From contig JAJZPY010000012.1 of NCBI GenBank assembly GCA_021811005.1, positions 1 to 25,991 of the forward strand: 25,991 nt of DNA, written 5' to 3'. The position numbers and the translations under genes were made by a program. This stretch comes from Pseudomonadota bacterium (lineage in GTDB: Bacteria > Pseudomonadota > Gammaproteobacteria > Burkholderiales > Ferrovaceae). Below the pieces are notes generated by a model. It made no database searches and was not told where the DNA came from. It worked only from the letters and a program-made list of their open reading frames with translations. Positions 21,257 to 25,991 of this stretch are shown piece after piece; position 1 is the first letter of the stretch; every line of letters begins with the position of its first letter.

Positions 21257-22498
21257 ATGACAACCACACAAGCGCCCGCCAGTGGCCGCGAACGCTGGAT
21301 TCAACTGCTGCTCGGCCTGATTTGCATGATGGCCATATCCAGCCCCCAATACACCTGGACGCTGTTCACCAAACCCCTGATGGGGGCACTGGGTGCCAAG
21401 CTCTCTGAAATCCAGGTGACTTTTTCCATCCTGATCGTGCTGCAAACGTTCCTGTCGCCGGCCCAGGGCTTTCTGGTGGACCGCTTCGGGCCGCGCTACC
21501 TGATTTCCGCAGGCATCCTGCTGACCGGGCTGAGTTGGGTGCTGGCCGCCAATGCCACCACCGTCACCCAGTTGTACCTGACGTACGGGCTGTTCGGCGG
21601 TGTCGGCACCGGCATCGTCTACATCGGGATCGTGAGCCAGATGGTGAAATGGTTTCCAGAGCGGCGCGGGTTTGCGGTGGGCATGGTGGCTGCCGGCTAC
21701 GGCTTTGGCGCCATCGCCACCACCTTTCCCATCGCCAGCAGCATTGCCCAGCACGGGTACCAGGCCACGCTGTGGATGTTTGGGCTGGCCTTCGGCGTCG
21801 TGGGCCTGCTGGCGGCCCAAGGGCTCAAGCGTCCGGCGCGGGAAGTTGAAGCGTTGGTCAGCGGACACCGCGAACAGCTGGCCGGTGCGTCGCCTGCCGT
21901 GATGCTGAAGACACCGGTGTTCTGGCTCCTGTTTGTCATGATGACCATGATGTCCACTTCCGGCCTCATGGTCATTTCCCAGACCGCAGCCTTTGCCCGC
22001 GATTTCGGCGTGGCCACCATCACCGTCATGGGCATGGCCGCACTGCCGCTGGCCCTGACCGTGGACCGCATCACCAACGGCCTGACCCGGCCTTTCTTTG
22101 GCTGGCTGTCCGACAACATCGGGCGGGAAAACACCATGTTCATCGCATTCCTGCTGGAAGGGCTGGCCATGCTGGCCTGGCTGCAGTTCCGCGACGACCC
22201 GGTGCTGTTCGTGCTGCTGTCGGGCGTGGTGTTTTTCGGGTGGGGCGAGATTTTTTCCCTTTTTCCTTCCACCTTGACCGATACGTTCGGTGAACGCCAC
22301 GCCACGGCGAATTACGGGTTCCTCTACATGGCCCAGGGCGTGGGTTCGGTGCTGGGCGGCCCCATGGCAGCCCAGCTGCACGAAGCCACCGGCAGCTGGA
22401 TTCCGGTGTTCGGGGTGGTCATCACGCTCGACATCCTGGCGGCGGTGCTGGCTCTGGTGGCCTTGAAGCCCCTGCGTCGCCGACGCCCGCATTTTTGA
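21257..22498 (+). CDS. MFS transporter of the oxalate/formate antiporter (OFA) family
   Basis: A 413-residue protein with twelve predicted membrane segments. It has OFA/OxlT family features: an N-terminal Gln/Pro-rich SSPQYTWTLFTKPL, GFLVDRFGPRYLI in the 2-3 loop, GGVGTGIVYIG, KWFPERRGFAVG, and NGLTRPFFGWLSDNIGRE in the second half. Family members exchange or import small carboxylates; the true substrate is unknown. The ATG at 21257 has GAGGAA six bases upstream. The GGT-like gene follows after 14 nt, so the two are probably one operon behind a sigma-54 promoter. This suggests that the transporter brings in a substrate or exports a product of the enzyme. Confidence 0.88.
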   Translation: MTTTQAPASGRERWIQLLLGLICMMAISSPQYTWTLFTKPLMGALGAKLSEIQVTFSILIVLQTFLSPAQGFLVDRFGPRYLISAGILLTGLSWVLAANATTVTQLYLTYGLFGGVGTGIVYIGIVSQMVKWFPERRGFAVGMVAAGYGFGAIATTFPIASSIAQHGYQATLWMFGLAFGVVGLLAAQGLKRPAREVEALVSGHREQLAGASPAVMLKTPVFWLLFVMMTMMSTSGLMVISQTAAFARDFGVATITVMGMAALPLALTVDRITNGLTRPFFGWLSDNIGRENTMFIAFLLEGLAMLAWLQFRDDPVLFVLLSGVVFFGWGEIFSLFPSTLTDTFGERHATANYGFLYMAQGVGSVLGGPMAAQLHEATGSWIPVFGVVITLDILAAVLALVALKPLRRRRPHF

Positions 22499-22512
22499 TT
22501 TGAGGAGAAGGC

Positions 22513-24108
22513 ATGTTGCAAACGACATTGGGGACTCGGGGGATGGTGACGGCCCCCCATGCCCTGGCAGCCCAGGCGGGACTCGACGTCCTGCGCCGGG
22601 GCGGCAACGCGATTGAAGCCATGGTGGCGGCTGCGGCCGCCATTGCGGTGGTTTATCCCCACATGAACAGCATCGGCGGAGATGGTTTCTGGACCATCGT
22701 GCCGCCTTCGGGGGAGCCGCTTGCCATCAGTGCCTGCGGCGGCGCTGCGGCAGCAGCCACCATCGAAGCCTACCGCGCGCGCGGCATGGCGTCCGTGCCT
22801 GCCCGTGGCCCCTGGGCTGCCAACACGGTGGCAGGCACCGTGGGGGGGTGGCAGGCTGCGCTCGACCTGTCGCAGCGTTGGGGCGGGCGCCTGCCGTTGT
22901 CCCTGTTGCTGTCCGAAGCGATCCGGTACGCCGAAGAGGGGATTCCGGTGACGGTCAGCCAGTCGGTGCTGACCGCCAAAAAACGGACCGAACTGCAAGA
23001 CCAGCCCGGATTTGCCGACGCGTTCCTGCCGCAGGGCCGGATCCCGCGTCCCGGCGAGCGGTTCCTGCAGCCGCGTCTGGCACGCACGTTGCGTCGTCTG
23101 TCCGAAGACGGGCTGGACAGTTTCTACCGCGGGCCCCTGGCGGCGGACATCGCGGCCGACCTGGCGCGCATCGGTTCGCCGCTGGCGGCGCAAGACCTGG
23201 CCGATTACCGGGCCCAGGTGGTCACCCCCTTGCGGCTGTCCCATGGCTGCGGCGAATTGTTCAACATGACCCTGCCCACGCAGGGGGTGGTGTCGCTGGC
23301 CATCCTCGGCATCGCGGAACGGGCGGGGCTGGCCGCAGTGGCGCCGGAAAGCGCCGATTACGTGCATCTGCTGGTGGAATCCACCAAGCAGGCCTTTTCG
23401 CTGCGGGATCGTTACGTTACCGATCCCGGCGAATGTCCGGTGAACCCCCAGTCGCTGCTGGAAGCCGCACGCCTTGACGCGCTTGCCGCCGCCATCCGGC
23501 CGGACCAGGCCGCACCCTGGGGAGCGGGCAAGGGGCCGGCCGACACCATCTGGATGGGCGCCATCGACGACCACGGGCTGGCCGTGTCGTTCATCCAGAG
23601 CATCTACCACGAGTACGGCAGCGGCTGCGTGCTGCCGGAAACAGGCATCAACTGGCAGAACCGCGGGGCTTCCTTCAGCCTGGATCCTTCAGCCCTGCTG
23701 GCCCTGCGCCCGGGCAAGCGGCCGTTCCATACGCTCAACCCGGCGGCTGCCCGTCTGTCCGATGGCCGCGTGATGGTGTACGGCACCATGGGCGGTGACG
23801 GCCAGCCCCAAACCCAGGCGGCGGTGTTCACGCGTTACGCGCTGTTCCGGCAGCCCTTGCAGCAGGCCGTGACGGCGCCCCGCTGGCTGCTGGGGCGAAC
23901 CTGGGGCCAGACGTCCGATACCCTCAAGCTGGAAACGCGCTTCCCGGCTGAAGTGGTGAACGAACTGCGTGCCCGCGGACATGAAGTGGAACTGCTGCAG
24001 GATTTCGACGAGACCGTAGGACATGCCGGCGCCGTCGTGCGTCATCCGGACGGCTGGCTGGAAGGGGCTGCCGATCCGCGTTCCAACGGCGGGGTTGCGG
24101 CCTACTGA
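22513..24108 (+). CDS. Gamma-glutamyltransferase-like Ntn hydrolase
   Basis: A 531-residue protein of the GGT/cephalosporin-acylase family. The N-terminal block has VTAPHALAAQAGLDVLRRGGNAIEAM and HMNSIGGDGF. The processing site has the likely nucleophile T345 in GPADTIWMGAIDDHG, and the GGDGQPQ region is at 427-433. Autocleavage before T345 would give chains of 344 and 187 residues. The motif after the Thr (TIWM) differs from TTH of classical GGT, and there is no signal peptide, so this is a cytoplasmic GGT-like enzyme with unproven substrate. The ATG at 22513 has GAGGAG upstream. It is preceded by the OFA-type transporter, and its last 7 nt overlap the end of tadC on the other strand. Confidence 0.88.
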   Translation: MLQTTLGTRGMVTAPHALAAQAGLDVLRRGGNAIEAMVAAAAAIAVVYPHMNSIGGDGFWTIVPPSGEPLAISACGGAAAAATIEAYRARGMASVPARGPWAANTVAGTVGGWQAALDLSQRWGGRLPLSLLLSEAIRYAEEGIPVTVSQSVLTAKKRTELQDQPGFADAFLPQGRIPRPGERFLQPRLARTLRRLSEDGLDSFYRGPLAADIAADLARIGSPLAAQDLADYRAQVVTPLRLSHGCGELFNMTLPTQGVVSLAILGIAERAGLAAVAPESADYVHLLVESTKQAFSLRDRYVTDPGECPVNPQSLLEAARLDALAAAIRPDQAAPWGAGKGPADTIWMGAIDDHGLAVSFIQSIYHEYGSGCVLPETGINWQNRGASFSLDPSALLALRPGKRPFHTLNPAAARLSDGRVMVYGTMGGDGQPQTQAAVFTRYALFRQPLQQAVTAPRWLLGRTWGQTSDTLKLETRFPAEVVNELRARGHEVELLQDFDETVGHAGAVVRHPDGWLEGAADPRSNGGVAAY

Positions 24109-24836
24109 AGCGTGCGGTAGATCCCGATGAACGCGGGTCCCACCAGGACCACCAGCAGTCCCGGGAAAATGCAGAACACGAGCGGGAACAGCAGCTTGAG
24201 GCCAATCACCGCCGCGGCCCGCTCTGCCGAACGGCGGCGTTCGCGGCGCACCTGCTCGGCCTGTGCCGCGAGCGCGTCGCTCACGCGTGTTCCGAACCGT
24301 TCGGCCTGGGCCAGCAGCGACACCAGGCTGTCAACGGCCGGCACCCCGATGCGCCAGGCAAAGTGGCGCAAGGCGATCAGGCGTCCGCGCCCGGCGGCCA
24401 GTTCAAAGGAGAGCACGTGCAGTTCCTGCGCGAGCAGCGGAGAAAAGCGCGCAAACTCCCGGGCCAGACGTGCGAACGATTGTTCCAGCGACAGGCCGGC
24501 TTCCATGCACAGCATTAGCAGGTCGAGCAGGTCCGGCAGCGCCTGGGCGATGGCGGCTTGCCGCCGCCGCACCTGCTGTCGCAGCCACAGCGCTGGCAGG
24601 CCGTAACCACCGGCGCATCCGGCCAGACACCCGGCTGCGCGCAGCAGGACCGGGTGTGCGGCTGGCCACGGGGGCAGAAACAGCGCCCCGGACATCAGCA
24701 GCAGGGCGCCGGCCCAGCGGGAGGCGCGATAACGGGCCCAGGCCGCGGGGTCGCGCCATCCGGCGCGCAGCAAGGCCGGCTGTGGACGCCCCGTTTGCGT
24801 CCGGGCAGGAGAAGCGGATGCCCGTCGCCCGCTCAT
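24102..24836 (-). CDS. tadC: Flp pilus assembly membrane protein TadC
   Basis: A 244-residue type II secretion F-domain protein. N-terminal TMs lie at about 45-85, then the T2SSF core with LPDLLDLLMLCMEAGLSLEQSFARLA. A helical cytoplasmic part and C-terminal TM (VIGLKLLFPLVFCIFPGLLVVLVGPAFIGI) follow, as in TadC. It forms the inner-membrane platform of the Flp/Tad pilus with TadB. The ATG at 24836 overlaps the tadB stop (ATGA); the longer frame upstream lies inside tadB. It is the last gene here: no tadD follows, and the 3' end overlaps the GGT gene by 7 nt. Confidence 0.9.
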   Translation of the reverse strand: MSGRRASASPARTQTGRPQPALLRAGWRDPAAWARYRASRWAGALLLMSGALFLPPWPAAHPVLLRAAGCLAGCAGGYGLPALWLRQQVRRRQAAIAQALPDLLDLLMLCMEAGLSLEQSFARLAREFARFSPLLAQELHVLSFELAAGRGRLIALRHFAWRIGVPAVDSLVSLLAQAERFGTRVSDALAAQAEQVRRERRRSAERAAAVIGLKLLFPLVFCIFPGLLVVLVGPAFIGIYRTLQ

Positions 24837-25621
24837 GTCAGGTCCAGGTCCGTGATGCGGGCCATGAGAAAAATCCCGAGCACCCAGAAGACCAGGGCGC
24901 CGATGGCCACCTGCCGGCCCACGGGGTCCTGCAGCAGCAGGTCGAGCAGCCCCGGATGGAGCCACTGGGCAAGCAGCGCGCACAGGACTGGCAGGACACT
25001 CAGAATCCAGGCCGAGAGCCGTCCTTCGGCTGACAGCACGCGAATCTGGGCACGCAGTCCGGCCCGCTCGCGCATGAGCGAGGCCAGCCGGTCGAACACG
25101 CGGGTGATGTCACCGCCGGTTTCACGGTGCAGGGTGGTGGCCACGATGAACGTCTGCAGGTCCGGCAAGGGGACGCGCGATCCCAGGTGCTGCAGGGCCA
25201 GCGGCAGCCCCGCGCCGAAACCGATTTCTTCCGCCGTCAGCTTCAGTTCGTGGGCCACGGGGTCCTGCAGGGCGCCAGCCGCCATTTCCACGGCATGGGT
25301 CAGGTCGTGGCCCGCGCGCAAGGCGCGGCTCAGGAATTCGACGGTATCGGGCAACTGGGCTTCGATTCGGCGCAACCGTTTCCGCTGCAGCCAGTGCCTC
25401 AGCGGGCGCAACCGGTCGCCCCAGCGGTGGGCTTGTGCGGGGAGGCGCAAGGGCGGAGGCGGCGGCGCCAGCGGAACCGGTTCCCCAAACCAGCGCGACA
25501 CCCGGGATTTCAGTTGCCGTTGGGTGCCGAACTGCCGGTCCCATAACGCGCGTGCCAGTTCCAGCAGAAGCAGCGTCAGCACAAACAGGGCGGCGGCGAA
25601 GAGCGCGAGGACGCCGTTCAT
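24833..25621 (-). CDS. tadB: Flp pilus assembly membrane protein TadB
   Basis: A 262-residue protein. An N-terminal TM (about 3-22) and a proline-rich linker (APPPPPLRLP) precede the T2SSF domain, with QLPDTVEFLSRALRAGHDLTHAVEMAA and a TTLHRETGGDITRVFDRLA helix. Two C-terminal TMs follow, all in TadB order. It is the partner of TadC in the pilus platform. The ATG at 25621 overlaps the tadA stop by 4 nt and has GGAGG about ten bases upstream. An upstream extension of the frame lies inside tadA. Confidence 0.92.
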   Translation of the reverse strand: MNGVLALFAAALFVLTLLLLELARALWDRQFGTQRQLKSRVSRWFGEPVPLAPPPPPLRLPAQAHRWGDRLRPLRHWLQRKRLRRIEAQLPDTVEFLSRALRAGHDLTHAVEMAAGALQDPVAHELKLTAEEIGFGAGLPLALQHLGSRVPLPDLQTFIVATTLHRETGGDITRVFDRLASLMRERAGLRAQIRVLSAEGRLSAWILSVLPVLCALLAQWLHPGLLDLLLQDPVGRQVAIGALVFWVLGIFLMARITDLDLT

Positions 25622-25991
25622 GAAAGCGGCCCCTCCACCGCAAGGGGCGTGTCCGGGAAGCGTCGTGCCAGGGTGGATGTTTCGGAAGTGGACTGGAACA
25701 ATCCCCCGATGCGCCCGTCGGCACCGTATCCCTGTGCAACGAACCGGAATTGAGGCCTGATCCGGAACCTGGAGCCACGGCGTCCGCACAGTTCGGCGAT
25801 GGCCGTGATCTTGCGGCTGCCGTCCGGCAAGCGCGCGGTTTGCACGATCACGTGCAGGGCGCTGCTGATTTGTGCGCGGATATTGGCAAACGAGGTCTCT
25901 TTTTCGCCGGCGATTGCCTGAAGAATCCGGCGCTGCCGGTCCGAGAGATCGTGAGCAACGCGGAGAGGCGCCACATAGCCGCTAGGGAGGA
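25618..25991 (-). CDS. tadA: Flp pilus ATPase TadA/CpaF, C-terminal part only
   Basis: The frame is open from the window edge to a stop at 25618, with 123 visible residues. The end of a TadA/CpaF secretion ATPase is recognizable: IRAQISSALHVIVQTARLPDG followed by SRKITAIAEL, and a final FRFVAQGYGADGRIGGLF strand region. The segment before it (SDRQRRILQAIAGEKETSF) fits the usual RLE.MV.MAG.DLP region only loosely, so the protein may be divergent here. The Walker motifs lie outside the window. It is coupled to tadB by a 4-nt overlap. TadA powers Flp pilus assembly. Confidence 0.8.
   Translation of the reverse strand, partial: LPSGYVAPLRVAHDLSDRQRRILQAIAGEKETSFANIRAQISSALHVIVQTARLPDGSRKITAIAELCGRRGSRFRIRPQFRFVAQGYGADGRIGGLFQSTSETSTLARRFPDTPLAVEGPLS

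Noticed and set aside
21164..22528. 454-codon open frame on minus, antisense to the OFA transporter
   Set aside because: Gln/His/Gly-rich mirror frame with no domain.
22324..23610. 428-codon open frame on minus, antisense to the GGT gene
   Set aside because: No domain or start signal; the plus-strand enzyme motifs are clear.
1..25991. Search by eye for tRNA, rRNA, CRISPR arrays, transposases and integrase sites
   Set aside because: None seen. Intergenic regions are short (the largest is 166 nt) and no gene resembles mobile-element functions.

Overview
The window is gene-dense, clearly G+C-rich chromosomal DNA. It looks like a betaproteobacterium of the neutrophilic iron-oxidizer or iron-cycling kind (Gallionellaceae / Nitrosomonadales / Rhodocyclales-like). 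The strongest pointer is an operon with the gene order mtoD-mtoA-mtoB-cymA, which I know from Sideroxydans lithotrophicus. The species cannot be fixed from sequence reading alone. No rRNA, tRNA, insertion sequence, CRISPR array or prophage was seen.

Left part, minus strand (7660 down to 1): a two-component system (membrane sensor kinase and NarL/FixJ-type regulator, 11-nt overlap) lies directly upstream of the mto operon. That operon encodes a monoheme periplasmic cytochrome (MtoD), a decaheme cytochrome (MtoA), an outer-membrane beta-barrel (MtoB), a tetraheme NapC/CymA quinol cytochrome and a Spy/LTXXQ-type periplasmic protein cut by the window edge. Together they form a trans-outer-membrane electron conduit, presumably for extracellular Fe(II) oxidation or Fe(III) reduction. 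The 166-nt gap between regulator and mtoD holds four ATAGGA/TCCTAT hexamers in symmetric order and a second long dyad. These are the best regulatory candidates of the window.

Middle left, plus strand (7826-10622): a tightly packed run of a TPR membrane protein, a Dps-like ferritin, an LrgA/LrgB (CidA/CidB-like) pair and a DUF2721 membrane protein. Then follow a GlcG/HbpS-like secreted protein (minus), a full-length paralogue of the LTXXQ protein followed by a Gly/His/Tyr-rich secreted protein (plus), and a universal stress protein (minus).

Middle right (13053-19867): a complete System I cytochrome c maturation set, split into two operons that point at each other: ccmFGHI on plus and ccmABCDE on minus. 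They meet at a GC-rich hairpin. The set includes a 55-codon ccmD. This machinery would attach the 16 hemes of the mto cytochromes.

Right part: an MFS transporter with a TTG start preceded by a 7-codon mini-ORF; an oxalate/formate-antiporter-type MFS protein and a gamma-glutamyltransferase-like Ntn hydrolase, apparently one transcription unit behind a good sigma-54 promoter match; and, on minus, the end of a tad (Flp pilus) operon: tadA (cut by the window edge), tadB and tadC. tadC overlaps the GGT gene tail to tail by 7 nt.
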